The translations under genes and the position numbers were made by a program. From the NCBI RefSeq assembly GCF_007990935.1, contig NZ_BJXJ01000001.1, forward strand, positions 124,001-188,000: a stretch of DNA of 64,000 bases. Direction: 5' to 3'. This document shows positions 1 to 10,327 of the stretch, one piece after another. Each line of letters starts with the position of its first letter. Positions within the stretch are counted from its first letter, which is position 1. The DNA is from Vibrio sagamiensis NBRC 104589 (GTDB lineage: Bacteria > Pseudomonadota > Gammaproteobacteria > Enterobacterales > Vibrionaceae). The notes below the pieces were generated by a model. That model had not been told where the DNA came from. It saw only the letters and a program-made list of their open reading frames with translations, and ran no database searches.

Positions 1-2
1 TA

Positions 3-1139
3 CCTTGGGGCCGTGATGTATTAAACGGTTTCTCAAATGGTGTTGCTAACGTTATCAACTATGGTAACGATGGCTCATCTTTCCTATTCGGTGGTCTTGT
101 TTCTGACAAGATGTTCGAAGTCTTCGGCGGCGGCGGCTTTATCTTCGCATTCCGCGTTCTTCCGACACTGATCTTTTTCTCAGCACTGATTTCAGTTCTT
201 TACTACATTGGCGTTATGCAGTGGGTTATCAAGATTCTTGGTGGTGCACTACAGAAAGCGCTTGGTACTTCTCGTGCAGAATCTATGTCTGCAGCAGCTA
301 ACATTTTCGTTGGTCAAACTGAAGCTCCTCTCGTTGTTCGTCCTTTTGTTCCCAAAATGACTCAGTCTGAGCTATTTGCGGTAATGTGTGGTGGTCTAGC
401 ATCTGTAGCGGGTGGTGTACTAGCGGGTTACGCTTCTATGGGGGTACCTCTTGAGTACCTAGTAGCGGCATCATTTATGGCTGCTCCAGGTGGTCTACTG
501 TTTGCTAAAATCCTTCTTCCTGAAACAGATAAACCTCAAGAAGACATCAATGAAGCACTAGATAGCAGCGCTGACAAACCAACAAACGTTATCGATGCAG
601 CAGCAGGTGGTGCGGCATCTGGTCTACAGTTAGCGCTTAACGTAGGCGCAATGCTGATTGCTTTTGTTGGCTTAATTGCTCTTCTCAATGGTATGCTAGG
701 TGGTATCGGTGGTTGGTTCGGTATGCCTGAACTAACACTAGAACTTATCCTAGGTTACGCTTTCTCACCACTTGCGTTCCTAATTGGTGTTCCTTGGGAT
801 GAGGCTGTGGTTGCTGGCTCATTCATCGGACAAAAAATTGTTGTTAACGAGTTTGTTGCTTACCTGAACTTTGTTCCTTACATTGGTGAAAACGCCCAAG
901 TTATTGCGGCAACTGGTGAAGTAATGTCTGAGAAGACAACAGCAATTATCTCATTCGCACTGTGTGGTTTTGCTAACCTGTCTTCTATCGCAATCCTATT
1001 AGGTGGCCTTGGTAGCCTTGCTCCAAACCGTCGTAGTGATATTGCTCGTATGGGCATCAAAGCGGTATTAGCAGGTACCTTATCTAACCTTATGGCTGCT
1101 ACCATCGCTGGTTTCTGCTTGAGCTTAGCTGCGATGTAA
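3..1139 (+). CDS. nupC: Concentrative nucleoside transporter NupC (5' end outside window)
   Basis: Inner-membrane nucleoside:cation symporter of the CNT family, importing nucleosides for the deo enzymes downstream. The frame is open from base 3, so the gene begins before the window; 378 codons are visible and about 49 N-terminal residues appear to be missing compared with the structurally known V. cholerae transporter. The fragment keeps the hairpin motif [10 protein letters not shown] (nucleoside and sodium ligands N, Q, T, E), the NEF motif, and FANLSS, whose Asn and Ser contact ribose. It is strongly hydrophobic with many glycine-rich membrane segments. A strong terminator follows at 1171-1212, so it is transcribed separately from deoC. 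The family call is secure; the substrate range is inferred. Confidence 0.95.
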   Translation, partial: PWGRDVLNGFSNGVANVINYGNDGSSFLFGGLVSDKMFEVFGGGGFIFAFRVLPTLIFFSALISVLYYIGVMQWVIKILGGALQKALGTSRAESMSAAANIFVGQTEAPLVVRPFVPKMTQSELFAVMCGGLASVAGGVLAGYASMGVPLEYLVAASFMAAPGGLLFAKILLPETDKPQEDINEALDSSADKPTNVIDAAAGGAASGLQLALNVGAMLIAFVGLIALLNGMLGGIGGWFGMPELTLELILGYAFSPLAFLIGVPWDEAVVAGSFIGQKIVVNEFVAYLNFVPYIGENAQVIAATGEVMSEKTTAIISFALCGFANLSSIAILLGGLGSLAPNRRSDIARMGIKAVLAGTLSNLMAATIAGFCLSLAAM

Positions 1140-1170
1140 TCTATATCGCCTCTCTTTAGAGATACTGAGT

Positions 1171-1212
1171 TAATGCCCTGAAGTGAGCAATCGCTTCAGG
1201 GCATTATTTTTT
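1171..1212 (+). terminator. Intrinsic terminator of nupC
   Basis: Perfect 12-bp stem: AATGCCCTGAAG (1172-1183) pairs with CTTCAGGGCATT (1194-1205) around a 10-base loop, followed by a T run at 1207-1212. Confidence 0.93.
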
Positions 1213-1670
1213 GTTCCATCGAAAAGAAAGCAACTAATTTTGAGATACAAACCGTTTGCGTCCTTTTTGTTGCTATAGTTCTCCTATGAAACTCTATAAG
1301 GTATGAGTGTTAGTTGTATCAAGAGTTTGAATTTCGATACAAAGCGACTCTGAAGTAAAAGTATTAGGATGGATAGTCTCTTTCATACCAAATTGCACAA
1401 GCGTTTTATTGTGTGATGTGATATTAAAGACACGGCAATCATAGAGAGATTGTAGTGCCATAGGCCAACTAGGTACTGTGCGGTGATAAGGATAGCAATC
1501 GGTTTGAGGAACTCTTTGTCCCGAGGCCGAGTCTTCAAGGAAACAAGTCCGTTCATGAAAAGGCCACTCACAGAATTTTGTTGTTAGTTGAACTAGGGTC
1601 AACATACCCTAATCACTTAGCTCGGAAAAGAGTGGTGAATTTTTTTGAATATTGATTGGAGAAAATAGAA
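1213..1670. other. nupC-deoC intergenic region, probable deo control region
   Basis: About 460 bases between the nupC terminator and deoC. It holds a LacI-family-like palindrome CAAAC-C-GTTTG (1248-1258, running into GCGT), a CRP-like site TGTGA-N6-AGACA (1417-1432, 8 of 10 consensus bases) and a short inverted repeat GTTGA-N7-TCAAC (1587-1603). In E. coli the deo operon is controlled by CRP, CytR and DeoR, so regulatory sites are expected here, but none of these is proven. A 103-codon leftward frame also lies here and is listed separately. Confidence 0.4.
1294..1605 (-). CDS. Hypothetical protein, doubtful
   Basis: A 103-codon leftward frame in the nupC-deoC gap. I do not recognise the protein: it is rich in Thr, has four scattered cysteines, and has no signal peptide, membrane segment or known motif. 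The upstream AGGG lies only one base from the ATG, which is poor spacing. Related Vibrio genomes have, from memory, a small hypothetical gene between nupC and deoC, which is the main reason to list it. It overlaps the CRP-like and inverted-repeat sites, so it may equally be a chance frame in a regulatory region. Confidence 0.25.
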   Translation of the reverse strand: MLTLVQLTTKFCEWPFHERTCFLEDSASGQRVPQTDCYPYHRTVPSWPMALQSLYDCRVFNITSHNKTLVQFGMKETIHPNTFTSESLCIEIQTLDTTNTHTL

Positions 1671-2447
1671 ATGAGCGATCTAAAAGCGGCAGCATTACGT
1701 GCTCTGAAACTGATGGATTTAACGACGCTAAATGATGATGATACGGATAATAAAGTGGTTGCGTTATGTCATGACGCTAAATCAGCGGTAGGCAATACGG
1801 CAGCCATTTGTATCTACCCTCGCTTTATTCCTATTGCTAAGAAGACGCTTCGTGAACAAGGTACGCCGGAAGTTCGTATTGCAACGGTCACGAACTTCCC
1901 ACATGGCAACGATGATATCGAAATTGCAGTTGCTGAAACTAAAGCAGCCGTTGCCTACGGTGCTGATGAAGTGGACGTTGTTTTCCCATACCGTGCTTTG
2001 ATGGCGGGCGATGACAAAGTTGGTTTTGAATTAGTCAAACAATGTAAAGAAGCCTGTGGTGATGTCCTTCTTAAAGTGATTATCGAAGTGGGTGAGCTCA
2101 AACAAGAAGCCTTGATTAAAAAAGCTTCTCAAATCTGCATTGAAGCGGGTGCAGACTTCATTAAAACTTCCACTGGTAAAGTGCCAGTTAATGCAACACC
2201 AGAGTATGCACGAATGATGCTTGAAGTGATTCGTGATATGGGAGTAGCTGAATCGGTTGGCTTCAAACCGGCTGGTGGCGTACGCACGGCGGAAGATGCA
2301 GCAGCATATTTAGCCATGGCTGATGAAATCTTGGGTGATAACTGGGTCGATGCTCGTCACTACCGCTTTGGCGCATCAAGTTTGCTTACCAACTTGCTTA
2401 ATACATTGGAAGTCTCTAATGACGTAGCGGATCCTGCTGCGTATTAA
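1671..2447 (+). CDS. deoC: Deoxyribose-phosphate aldolase
   Basis: Cytosolic class I aldolase that splits 2-deoxyribose 5-phosphate into acetaldehyde and glyceraldehyde 3-phosphate, the last step of deoxynucleoside breakdown. The 258-residue protein aligns along its whole length with E. coli DeoC (259 aa). The Schiff-base lysine sits in FIKTSTGK (K165), the second active-site lysine in GFKPAGG (K199), and the catalytic Asp in ADEVDVV (D102). I chose the ATG at 1671, not the upstream TTG at 1656, because GGAG at 1658-1661 is correctly spaced and the protein then starts [12 protein letters not shown] like its relatives. First gene of deoC-deoA-deoB-deoD. Confidence 0.98.
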   Translation: MSDLKAAALRALKLMDLTTLNDDDTDNKVVALCHDAKSAVGNTAAICIYPRFIPIAKKTLREQGTPEVRIATVTNFPHGNDDIEIAVAETKAAVAYGADEVDVVFPYRALMAGDDKVGFELVKQCKEACGDVLLKVIIEVGELKQEALIKKASQICIEAGADFIKTSTGKVPVNATPEYARMMLEVIRDMGVAESVGFKPAGGVRTAEDAAAYLAMADEILGDNWVDARHYRFGASSLLTNLLNTLEVSNDVADPAAY

Positions 2448-2537
2448 TCCTACAGGTATTGGGTAGTGTGGTGAATTCATCCTACCCATTTTTCTGTCTT
2501 ATTTTCTCATAATTTAAACAGGGTGTTAGAGGCTTTG

Positions 2538-3866
2538 ATGTATCTACCACAAGAAATCATTCGTCGAAAGCGTGATGGAGAGGAACTCACTGCAGAGGAA
2601 ATCCAATCCTTCATACAAGGCGTCGCAAATGATGCTGTCTCAGAAGGCCAAATTGCTGCATTCGCAATGGCTATCTTTTTTAATGAAATGACGATGCCAG
2701 AGCGTATCGCACTAACGTGTGCAATGCGTGATTCAGGTATGGTTATCGATTGGAACCACATGAACTTTGGTGGTCCAATTGTCGATAAACACTCTACTGG
2801 TGGTGTGGGTGACGTGACTTCTTTAATGCTTGGCCCAATGGTGGCAGCATGTGGCGGTTTCGTACCCATGATCTCTGGTCGTGGCCTTGGCCACACTGGC
2901 GGTACGCTGGATAAGCTTGAGTCTATTCCTGGCTACAACATCACACCGACAAATGACGTATTTGGTCAAGTAACCAAAGACGCAGGCGTAGCAATCATCG
3001 GTCAAACTGGTGACCTAGCGCCAGCGGACAAGCGTGTTTACGCGACTCGCGATATCACAGCGACAGTAGATAATATTTCACTGATCACGGCGTCGATTTT
3101 ATCGAAGAAGCTTGCTGCAGGTCTTGAATCTCTGGTAATGGACGTAAAAGTAGGTTCTGGCGCATTTATGTCAACTTACGAAGCGTCTGAAGAGCTAGCA
3201 AAATCTATCGTTGCAGTAGCAAACGGTGCAGGTACTAAGACAACAGCTATCCTAACGGACATGAACCAAGTATTGGCGTCTTCGGCGGGTAACGCAGTGG
3301 AAGTACGTGAAGCGGTTCGTTTCCTAACAGGTGAATACCGTAACCCTCGTCTACTTGAAGTAACCATGGCGTCTTGTGCTGAAATGCTAGTACTTGGCAA
3401 ACTGGCTGAGAACACAGAAGACGCGCGTGCGAAACTAATGGAAGCACTAGATAACGGCAAAGCGGCTGAGTGCTTCGGTAAAATGGTTGCGGGTCTTGGC
3501 GGTCCTACGGACTTTGTAGAAAACTATGACTACTACCTAGAAAAAGCAGAAATTATCAAACCTGTATTCGCAACAGAAACAGGCATTGTGTCAGCCATGG
3601 ACACACGCGCCATTGGCATGGCTGTGGTTGCTATGGGAGGCGGTCGCTGTGTGGCAAGTGATGATATCGATTACGCGGTAGGATTTGATGGGTTTATTCG
3701 CTTGGGTGAAACCGCGGATAAAGATAAACCCTTAGCGGTCATCCATGCCCGCACTGAACAGCAGTGGCAAGCTGCGTCTGAAGCACTGCGAAAGGCCATC
3801 AAAGTTGGTGGAGAATATACACCAACACCAGAGGTTTACTGTCACATTCGTGCACAAGATCTTTAA
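2538..3866 (+). CDS. deoA: Thymidine phosphorylase
   Basis: Cytosolic enzyme that phosphorolyses thymidine and deoxyuridine to the base and 2-deoxyribose 1-phosphate. The 442-residue product matches the usual length (440 in E. coli). KHSTGGVGD (K84-D92) forms the phosphate site, and [16 protein letters not shown] (113-128) is the family signature. The ATG at 2538 is preferred over the in-frame GTG at 2523: AGAGG lies five bases before it and the protein then starts [14 protein letters not shown] like homologues. It lies 90 bases after deoC with no terminator between, consistent with one operon. Confidence 0.98.
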   Translation: MYLPQEIIRRKRDGEELTAEEIQSFIQGVANDAVSEGQIAAFAMAIFFNEMTMPERIALTCAMRDSGMVIDWNHMNFGGPIVDKHSTGGVGDVTSLMLGPMVAACGGFVPMISGRGLGHTGGTLDKLESIPGYNITPTNDVFGQVTKDAGVAIIGQTGDLAPADKRVYATRDITATVDNISLITASILSKKLAAGLESLVMDVKVGSGAFMSTYEASEELAKSIVAVANGAGTKTTAILTDMNQVLASSAGNAVEVREAVRFLTGEYRNPRLLEVTMASCAEMLVLGKLAENTEDARAKLMEALDNGKAAECFGKMVAGLGGPTDFVENYDYYLEKAEIIKPVFATETGIVSAMDTRAIGMAVVAMGGGRCVASDDIDYAVGFDGFIRLGETADKDKPLAVIHARTEQQWQAASEALRKAIKVGGEYTPTPEVYCHIRAQDL

Positions 3867-3933
3867 TTGAATACAAAAATAACAAGGCCAGCTCAACCAT
3901 AATAACAAGCTATATAGGCCTAAGGGATAAGCA

Positions 3934-5154
3934 ATGAAAAGAGCATTTATTTTAGTCTTAGACTCCTTTGGAATCGGTGCTTCAGCGGATGCTGAACAAT
4001 TCGGTGATGTGGGTTCTGATACATTAGGCCATATTGCACAATATTGTGAACAAGGTCGAGCTGATAACGCACAAAGAACAGGACTATTACGTTTGCCTAA
4101 TTTGTCAAAGCTTGGTTTGGCAATGGCACATAAAGAATCAACGGGCAACTTTGCGCCTGGCCTTGATACTGACGTTGAAGTGATCGGGGCATACGGTCAT
4201 GCTGCTGAACTTTCTTCAGGCAAAGATACACCATCTGGTCACTGGGAAATCGCTGGTGTTCCTGTCCTGTTTGATTGGGGCTACTTTACTGATAAAGCTA
4301 ACAGCTTTCCTAAAGAGCTGACTGACCGCATTCTTGAGCGTGCAGGTCTGGACGGTTTCCTTGGTAACTGCCACGCTTCTGGTACTCAAGTTCTTGACGA
4401 ACTTGGCGAAGAGCACATGAAAACTGGCTTTCCGATCTTCTATACGTCAGCAGATTCAGTGTTCCAAATTGCGTGTCACGAAGAAACGTTTGGCCTAGAA
4501 CGTCTACTAGAGCTTTGCCAAATTGCTCGTGAAGAGCTAGAAGGTTACAACATCGGCCGTGTTATCGCGCGTCCATTCGTTGGTACTGGTAAAGGTCAAT
4601 TTGAGCGTACAGGCAACCGTCGAGACCTTTCTGTTGAGCCTCCATCAGCAACCGTGCTTCAGAAGCTAGTTGAAGAGAAACAAGGTAATGTAGTTTCTAT
4701 CGGTAAGATTGCGGATATTTACGCAAATTGTGGTATCACTAAGAAAGTGAAAGCAACGGGCATCCCTGCACTGTTTGAAGCAACACTAGAGCAGATAAAG
4801 ATAGCGGGTGATAATACTATCGTATTCACTAACTTCGTAGACTTCGACTCTGCTTACGGTCATCGCCGTGATGTTGCTGGTTACGCAGCTGCGCTTGAGT
4901 ACTTCGATGGCCGCATCAATGAAGTGCTGGAAATTATGGAGCAAGATGACATTCTCATTCTTACTGCTGATCATGGTTGTGACCCAACTTGGCCTGGTAC
5001 GGATCATACTCGTGAGTACATTCCGGTGATTGTCTACGGTAAAAATGTACCTACAGGTTCATTAGGCCGTCGTGAAAGCTTTGCTGATATCGGTCAAACA
5101 TTGGCAAGTTACTTCGGAACTTCTGCCATGGACTACGGTAAAAATTTTCTATAA
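3934..5154 (+). CDS. deoB: Phosphopentomutase
   Basis: Interconverts (deoxy)ribose 1-phosphate and 5-phosphate, linking the phosphorylases DeoA and DeoD to DeoC. The 406-residue length is normal for the family (407 in E. coli). Metal-binding positions of this alkaline-phosphatase-superfamily enzyme are visible: the N-terminal [11 protein letters not shown]sp, the D/H cluster in [11 protein letters not shown], and [17 protein letters not shown] near the C-terminus. It follows deoA by 67 bases, with AAGGGAT as ribosome-binding site. Third gene of the deo operon. Confidence 0.98.
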   Translation: MKRAFILVLDSFGIGASADAEQFGDVGSDTLGHIAQYCEQGRADNAQRTGLLRLPNLSKLGLAMAHKESTGNFAPGLDTDVEVIGAYGHAAELSSGKDTPSGHWEIAGVPVLFDWGYFTDKANSFPKELTDRILERAGLDGFLGNCHASGTQVLDELGEEHMKTGFPIFYTSADSVFQIACHEETFGLERLLELCQIAREELEGYNIGRVIARPFVGTGKGQFERTGNRRDLSVEPPSATVLQKLVEEKQGNVVSIGKIADIYANCGITKKVKATGIPALFEATLEQIKIAGDNTIVFTNFVDFDSAYGHRRDVAGYAAALEYFDGRINEVLEIMEQDDILILTADHGCDPTWPGTDHTREYIPVIVYGKNVPTGSLGRRESFADIGQTLASYFGTSAMDYGKNFL

Positions 5155-5238
5155 TTGAAACTCGAATTGGTTAAGGGCAAGTGTTTTTGTCCCTAACCTA
5201 GCATTGGCTAAGAGTCTAGTGCGGATCGAAAGTTTTAT

Positions 5239-5268
5239 CATTCAATGATTAAGCCACGTTAAAGTGGC
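5239..5268 (+). other. Two small hairpins in the deoB-deoD gap
   Basis: The 148-base gap contains a GCCAC/GTGGC hairpin (5253-5268) and, just before it, a short ATCATT/AATGAT repeat. Neither is followed by a T run, so they look like RNA-processing or stabilising structures, not a terminator. A deoD-specific promoter could also lie here, but I cannot identify one. Confidence 0.35.
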
Positions 5269-5302
5269 CTGAAAAATTAAATTAAAATTAAGGAATCCAT
5301 CT

Positions 5303-6016
5303 ATGGCAACTCCACATATTAATGCAGAAATGGGCGATTTTGCAGATGTTGTACTTATGCCTGGCGACCCTCTACGTGCAAAATACATTGCTGAGACTTT
5401 TTTAGACGATGTTGTTCAAGTATGCGATGTACGTAATATGTTTGGCTATACAGGTACTTATAAAGGACGTCGTGTGTCGATTATGGGGCATGGTATGGGG
5501 ATTCCATCTTGTTCTATTTATGCGACAGAATTGATCAAAGACTTCGGTGTTAAGAAGTTGATCCGAGTCGGTAGCTGTGGGGCGGTCAATGAAGACATCA
5601 AAGTACGTGATGTCGTGATTGGTATGGGCGCATGTACTGATTCAAATGTAAACCGTATTCGCTTCAAAGGCCATGACTTTGCTGCTATTGCAGATTACAA
5701 CATGGTACGCGCCGCGGAAGAAGCAGCGAAAGCTCGTGGCATCGATGTTAAAGTCGGCAACTTGTTCTCAGCAGAACTCTTCTACACGCCAGATCCAGAA
5801 ATGTTTGAGGTTATGGATAAATACGGCATCGTTGGCGTTGAAATGGAAGCTGCAGGCATTTACGGTGTTGCCGCAGAATATGGGGCTAAAGCATTAACTA
5901 TTTGTACCGTTTCAGACCATATCAAAACAGGTGAACAAACAACCTCTGATGAACGTCAAACAACCTTTAACGATATGATGCTTATCGCACTAGACTCTGT
6001 TCTGCTTGACGACTAA
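5303..6016 (+). CDS. deoD: Purine-nucleoside phosphorylase, DeoD type
   Basis: Cytosolic hexameric enzyme that phosphorolyses purine (deoxy)nucleosides to base and pentose 1-phosphate. The 237-residue product matches the E. coli-type small PNP (239 aa). It starts [31 protein letters not shown] supplies the phosphate-binding loop, VEMEAAGIY contacts the ribose, and TVSDH carries the catalytic Asp. AAGGAA precedes the ATG. Last gene of the deo operon, followed by a terminator. Vibrio genomes often carry a second deoD; nothing here says which copy is dominant. Confidence 0.97.
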   Translation: MATPHINAEMGDFADVVLMPGDPLRAKYIAETFLDDVVQVCDVRNMFGYTGTYKGRRVSIMGHGMGIPSCSIYATELIKDFGVKKLIRVGSCGAVNEDIKVRDVVIGMGACTDSNVNRIRFKGHDFAAIADYNMVRAAEEAAKARGIDVKVGNLFSAELFYTPDPEMFEVMDKYGIVGVEMEAAGIYGVAAEYGAKALTICTVSDHIKTGEQTTSDERQTTFNDMMLIALDSVLLDD

Positions 6017-6042
6017 GCAAATATATAAGCATAAACCAGAGA

Positions 6043-6070
6043 TTAGCCCGCCAAGTGCGGGCTAATTTTT
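6043..6070 (+). terminator. Intrinsic terminator of the deo operon
   Basis: Nine-bp stem TTAGCCCGC (6043-6051) with GCGGGCTAA (6057-6065), five-base loop, then TTTTT. Confidence 0.92.
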
Positions 6071-6112
6071 GCGAAGGAGAACTTTTGTGAAAAAATTGTA
6101 GCGCCATTACTC

Positions 6113-6718
6113 TTACTTTGTTAGTAAGAGGTTTTCCTCTTTTTTCCGACGTATTGGTTCTCTGCGTAAAATTAAAATGAACAAAATGCCACAGATAAAC
6201 CCCATTAGCACCATCATATACATGTAGTGATCACTTTTTCGATAATGGTGGTCAGAAAAAGCGGTAACACGTCCAGTCTCGAAAGTGATTCGAATAAAAC
6301 CAATCACACTACCATCAGTATAAACAGGTTCTACTAGTTGCTGGCGGCCTATAGATGCGGTGGAGAGAGGTGTGTCTAACCCTAATACTTCTCTAACTGA
6401 AAGTGCTTTTTCACTAGCGGCTAAACGCACACCAAGGGTATCATAAACAGTTGCATCAAATACCAATTTATCTTGTGCAAGTTGCTCCGTTAGTTTGAGA
6501 AGGCGCTCTTGATCTTTATGTAAAATCATCTCACTGGCGGATAAAGAGGCTTGTGAAATTAGAGTTTTAGTCAGAGTCTCAAGTTGTTGAGCCTGAATTT
6601 TTTCATTACCTTTACTGATTATGACGCTATTTTTGATGGTGATAAAGAACATCACACATAGCATAATGAGTGCTGTTATTCTTAGTGCATTTCTAATTGA
6701 GAACAAGGATTCATTCAT
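6113..6718 (-). CDS. ytjB: YtjB/AhpA (Smp) family membrane protein
   Basis: A 201-residue inner-membrane protein with an N-terminal transmembrane helix (about residues 11-32), a periplasmic region of roughly 135 residues and a second helix (about 165-184), ending in a short basic tail. This layout and its position divergent from serB match E. coli YtjB (Smp), whose function is poorly defined. The periplasmic part resembles small sensor-like domains but there is no HAMP or kinase part. The name rests on length, topology and synteny; no biochemical role should be inferred. Confidence 0.8.
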   Translation of the reverse strand: MNESLFSIRNALRITALIMLCVMFFITIKNSVIISKGNEKIQAQQLETLTKTLISQASLSASEMILHKDQERLLKLTEQLAQDKLVFDATVYDTLGVRLAASEKALSVREVLGLDTPLSTASIGRQQLVEPVYTDGSVIGFIRITFETGRVTAFSDHHYRKSDHYMYMMVLMGFICGILFILILRREPIRRKKEENLLLTK

Positions 6719-6808
6719 ATTGTTACTCGCCTATTTAAAACTAAACAAAGACTTGCCTTTTTAATTTGATAAGGTAACGTTTTAACAAAGTCAACAAGGA
6801 TTATATAC

Positions 6809-7801
6809 ATGGATGAGTCAAAAATCTTGCCTATCAGAAGGCACACAACCCTTTTAAAACGATTACCAGGAACACGCTTTACTAATCAAATGGAGAGAAA
6901 AAGGGCTAATTGGATTGTTTTTACAGAGCAGCTTACCCCTCGATATTTCGAACATATTGATTTATTTACTGGCTTTTTTAATCCAATAGTAGACGCTTGG
7001 AAAGTTGGTCAATACGAAGTTGCTTTAATGTCGGGTAATCTTACACTGGAACATGAGACGATTTTGCAAGGCCTTAACTTAGATTATGCTGCATTAAATG
7101 AAATTCCCGATCTTTCAGCACCTGGATTAATTGTATTTGATATGGATTCCACCGCAATTCAAATTGAATGTATTGATGAGGTTGCCAAACTAGCTGGTGT
7201 TGGTGAAGACGTTGTTGAAATCACGGAAAAGGCAATGCAGGGTAAACTTGATTTTGAGCAGAGCTTACTTCAACGTGTTGGTAAATTAAAAGGTGCAAAT
7301 GAGTCGATTCTTGCTCAAGTAAAGAATCAACTCCCATTTACGCCCGATTTTGAGGCTCTGGTAGCAACATTACAAGCTTTGAACTGGAAAACGGCTATTG
7401 CTTCCGGTGGTTTTACTTATTTTTCAGATCATATCAAAGACAAAGTTGGTCTGGACTTCGCTAAGTCTAATCAGTTGGAAATTATTGATGGAAAAATTAC
7501 TGGTGAGATTTTAGGAGAAGTGGTTTCAGCACAAACGAAAGCGGATATATTGCTCGAACTTGCTGAAGAGTATGATATTGAGCATCATAATACCGTCGCC
7601 ATCGGTGATGGGGCTAATGATTTGGCAATGATGTCCGCTGCTGGGTTAGGTATTGCCTATCATGCAAAACTAACAGTCGAGGAGCAAGCACAAGCCGCAA
7701 TCAGGCAAGTGGGGCTTGGAGGAGTGCTTTGTATTTTGTCTGCGTCTTTGATTAAGCAACAAAAAATCAGTTGGGCACCTAGACCTAAGCTAAATCGATA
7801 A
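6809..7801 (+). CDS. serB: Phosphoserine phosphatase
   Basis: Last step of serine biosynthesis: hydrolyses phosphoserine to serine and phosphate, in the cytosol. The HAD-family nucleophile motif DMDST is at residues 111-115, followed by the IECIDE segment, ASGGF (motif II) and GDGANDL (motif IV). The roughly 100-residue N-terminal part corresponds to the extra domain seen in enterobacterial SerB (322 aa; here 330). AAGGA lies eight bases before the ATG. It is transcribed divergently from ytjB. Confidence 0.97.
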   Translation: MDESKILPIRRHTTLLKRLPGTRFTNQMERKRANWIVFTEQLTPRYFEHIDLFTGFFNPIVDAWKVGQYEVALMSGNLTLEHETILQGLNLDYAALNEIPDLSAPGLIVFDMDSTAIQIECIDEVAKLAGVGEDVVEITEKAMQGKLDFEQSLLQRVGKLKGANESILAQVKNQLPFTPDFEALVATLQALNWKTAIASGGFTYFSDHIKDKVGLDFAKSNQLEIIDGKITGEILGEVVSAQTKADILLELAEEYDIEHHNTVAIGDGANDLAMMSAAGLGIAYHAKLTVEEQAQAAIRQVGLGGVLCILSASLIKQQKISWAPRPKLNR

Positions 7802-7854
7802 GCCATAAAGCGAGTGGTTGAAATTTAATCAGATTAGAACGTGCGTTTTCTTAG

Positions 7855-10200
7855 TTACTTTTCGGATAATGCTAAACGTAGCAAAACCTCTTCGGTGATA
7901 TTTTGAATTTCACTGTATCCAATCAAGGAGGTTAGTTCTTTTTCTAGTTTACTGGCGATATGAATACCTAATTGCGTGAGTTTATTCAATTCATGATGCA
8001 GTAATGAAGTAAATGGGTCAAAAATCGGTACGACAGAGAGACGAAGTGCATAAAACTCGCCGATCTTTTGTGCTTGTTTAATAAAATCGATTCGTTCATC
8101 TAGATTCATGAAGTCTTTTGATTCTTTAGATTCGATTGACGCTATTTTATCTCCAAACTTTGCTACGCTAAGATAAATTTCCAGATGGTATGGATTGATG
8201 TTTTCTTTTTGTTTTAATGATGTCGGCAGTATTTTTTCAATTCTATTCTTGTACAAAGCTTCTAGAGCAAAACATGACGGGCGGTTTTTTTTTGAGAATA
8301 GGGCTATATGTTTTGCTAAAGGATAGCTAACCCCAATAATACTCGTTCTGATTTTAGAATTAACTTGGTTGATAAAAATGGGCGTACTTAAACTGCGAGA
8401 AAAGATAATATTTCGTAACGTATCTAGCAAAGCCTGACTCGGTAATGGCTCATTTTTGGGTAATAATTTATCTTGGTTGTATTCAATCATACTACTGAAG
8501 AACGCAATAATAGCTAAGTTTCTTCTAGTTTCTTCTATGGCAAGTTGAGCTTTCCTCCCATCAGGACTAATTCGAATGATGTGGTATTGCACATCAGATA
8601 GCGGTAGCTTTTTATCGTAGAGTTGAAGCTCACGGAATAACACACTAACTTTTTGTCCTGCGTTCCAGTTGATGGGAGAGTCCAGGCTGAGTGATAGCCC
8701 TTTTTCTGAAATATCAATGGTGAAACCAATACATTTATCTTCTTCTAATGAGAGAACTATTGGCGTTTTGAATTGATAGCGCAGCTCTTTGCGTCGTGGT
8801 TCGGCATCGAAATAAAAGCTTTTGGGGCCACTAAGCTTTGATTTAGGATGCCGAAATTCATTGAGTGAATTTGAAGATAATAAAGGGCGCTCAGTAAGTT
8901 GATAATCTTGAGATAAATCATAACTGGATATTTCTTGTAAAAAGCCAACGTGTGTAGGATTACTTTTTGTTAAGGTATTTGATAGTTCACCAAGTGAGTT
9001 TTTTTCTTTTTCTGAAAGCTCAAACATTGATATACGGAAGACTTTCCAACTTTTACGTCTTGCACCTATGTGCCAAAAAAGCTGGCGCTGACTCGGGCTT
9101 GCTTCAGCTAGTAGCAAGGAATAAAAGTAAATTTTGTTATTGTGTTCATGTTTGAAAGAGTAAAATGTGTTACTAGAACTTTGAGCGCTAGAAGAAACCC
9201 ATGAGTTAATTCTGGTGGGATTAAACAAAGTACTAAGTGCCGGTTGATTACGTTCATCATGCCAATATTGCCAAAGTGAGTGATTGCTATTGGTCAACAT
9301 AATAAATTTAAGCTCATTCCCTTCAAAAAAAAGTGGTAAACCTAAACCATATTTTGATGCAATGTGTTCATACCCACGAGCACGAGCACGAATAACTTTG
9401 TCTTGGTTAGCATGTCGAGACCGTTTAGATGCAGTGTTAAGAGCTTTTTCGATAATACGACCAATAATATTGGTCTCTGTTAATCGAATGGCTCGTAAGT
9501 AGCGAATAGCGTTATTTTCGTAGCAATCATCTATACCTAAAATTTGGTATTTGAGGGGGCGGTCCAGACCAATTATTTGTGAGTGATTAGCTAATTCCCT
9601 GAAGGTCACTTGGAGCACTTCACCAAGTTTATAGTCGAGTGCTTTGGGAACTTTGAATTTTGCCCCAGAGCAGGAGAGGTCGATGCTTAATCCCTGAATT
9701 AATCTGCCTTTTGAACACAAAATTTCAATTTGTGATTGAACTTTCAAGCGTTTCTCTTGGCGCTGTAGATGATAGCCAAGATGAATGCTTTCAGCTAAAA
9801 ATGGAGGGGAAGATTGAGTTGATGGAGAATGATTAACATTTTTCGTGCTGCTTTGTCTCATGATGCGAAAGTTATTCGGTGTATTAGCCAAAGCTTCCCA
9901 AACACCTTCAGTGTAGGTGCCGTATTTTCTGACATTTTTATGATAAACATTAAAAGCAATATCATCTAACCAATGCGAAATACCGTCGAGCTGATATTGT
10001 CTGCACTCTCCTTGTACTCGTCCGCGTAAATCGATGCTTTTTTTACATGGAGTCATTACGCGGTTAAGCTCCATCTTGACTAATATTTTAGTCGATGGTG
10101 ACTCTCCTTCTGTCAGTTGTTCAAGCACATAGTCAAAGTCTTCTTCACCGTAAACAGGAATAAGCTTCTGTGCAAGTAAGAGAATATCGGATTGCTGCAT
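7855..10200 (-). CDS. Large protein with two PilZ domains (cyclic-di-GMP receptor candidate)
   Basis: A 781-residue soluble protein with two PilZ-type c-di-GMP signatures. The first has RQEKR at about residues 147-151 and DLSCSG at about 174-179; the second has RRKELR at about 469-474 and DISEKG at about 496-501. Both keep the RxxxR and D/NxSxxG elements that bind c-di-GMP. The regions between and after them match no domain I recognise. From synteny it corresponds to the V. cholerae PilZ protein called PlzC. I chose the ATG at 10200 because the protein then begins MQQSDILLL; the longer frame would add a hydrophobic stretch that reads like noncoding DNA. Its output partner is unknown. Confidence 0.85.
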   Translation of the reverse strand: MQQSDILLLAQKLIPVYGEEDFDYVLEQLTEGESPSTKILVKMELNRVMTPCKKSIDLRGRVQGECRQYQLDGISHWLDDIAFNVYHKNVRKYGTYTEGVWEALANTPNNFRIMRQSSTKNVNHSPSTQSSPPFLAESIHLGYHLQRQEKRLKVQSQIEILCSKGRLIQGLSIDLSCSGAKFKVPKALDYKLGEVLQVTFRELANHSQIIGLDRPLKYQILGIDDCYENNAIRYLRAIRLTETNIIGRIIEKALNTASKRSRHANQDKVIRARARGYEHIASKYGLGLPLFFEGNELKFIMLTNSNHSLWQYWHDERNQPALSTLFNPTRINSWVSSSAQSSSNTFYSFKHEHNNKIYFYSLLLAEASPSQRQLFWHIGARRKSWKVFRISMFELSEKEKNSLGELSNTLTKSNPTHVGFLQEISSYDLSQDYQLTERPLLSSNSLNEFRHPKSKLSGPKSFYFDAEPRRKELRYQFKTPIVLSLEEDKCIGFTIDISEKGLSLSLDSPINWNAGQKVSVLFRELQLYDKKLPLSDVQYHIIRISPDGRKAQLAIEETRRNLAIIAFFSSMIEYNQDKLLPKNEPLPSQALLDTLRNIIFSRSLSTPIFINQVNSKIRTSIIGVSYPLAKHIALFSKKNRPSCFALEALYKNRIEKILPTSLKQKENINPYHLEIYLSVAKFGDKIASIESKESKDFMNLDERIDFIKQAQKIGEFYALRLSVVPIFDPFTSLLHHELNKLTQLGIHIASKLEKELTSLIGYSEIQNITEEVLLRLALSEK

Positions 10201-10327
10201 CGTTTCTGTTAGAGTATATGTTAATGAGATGGTATAAACCAAGCAATGTAAGTATATCAATAGTTTATGAAACAATATTCATCTCTTGGTTGTTCTTGGT
10301 CACATTTGTTGAAAATATTGAGGCATC

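Noticed and set aside
1588..1616. Sigma-70 promoter for deoC (TTGAAC ... TAATCA)
   Set aside because: The -10 matches consensus poorly; position may be fortuitous.
7855..10275. Longer PilZ protein starting at 10275
   Set aside because: The extra 25 residues are hydrophobic and overlap the radA upstream region; the MQQSDILLL start fits better.
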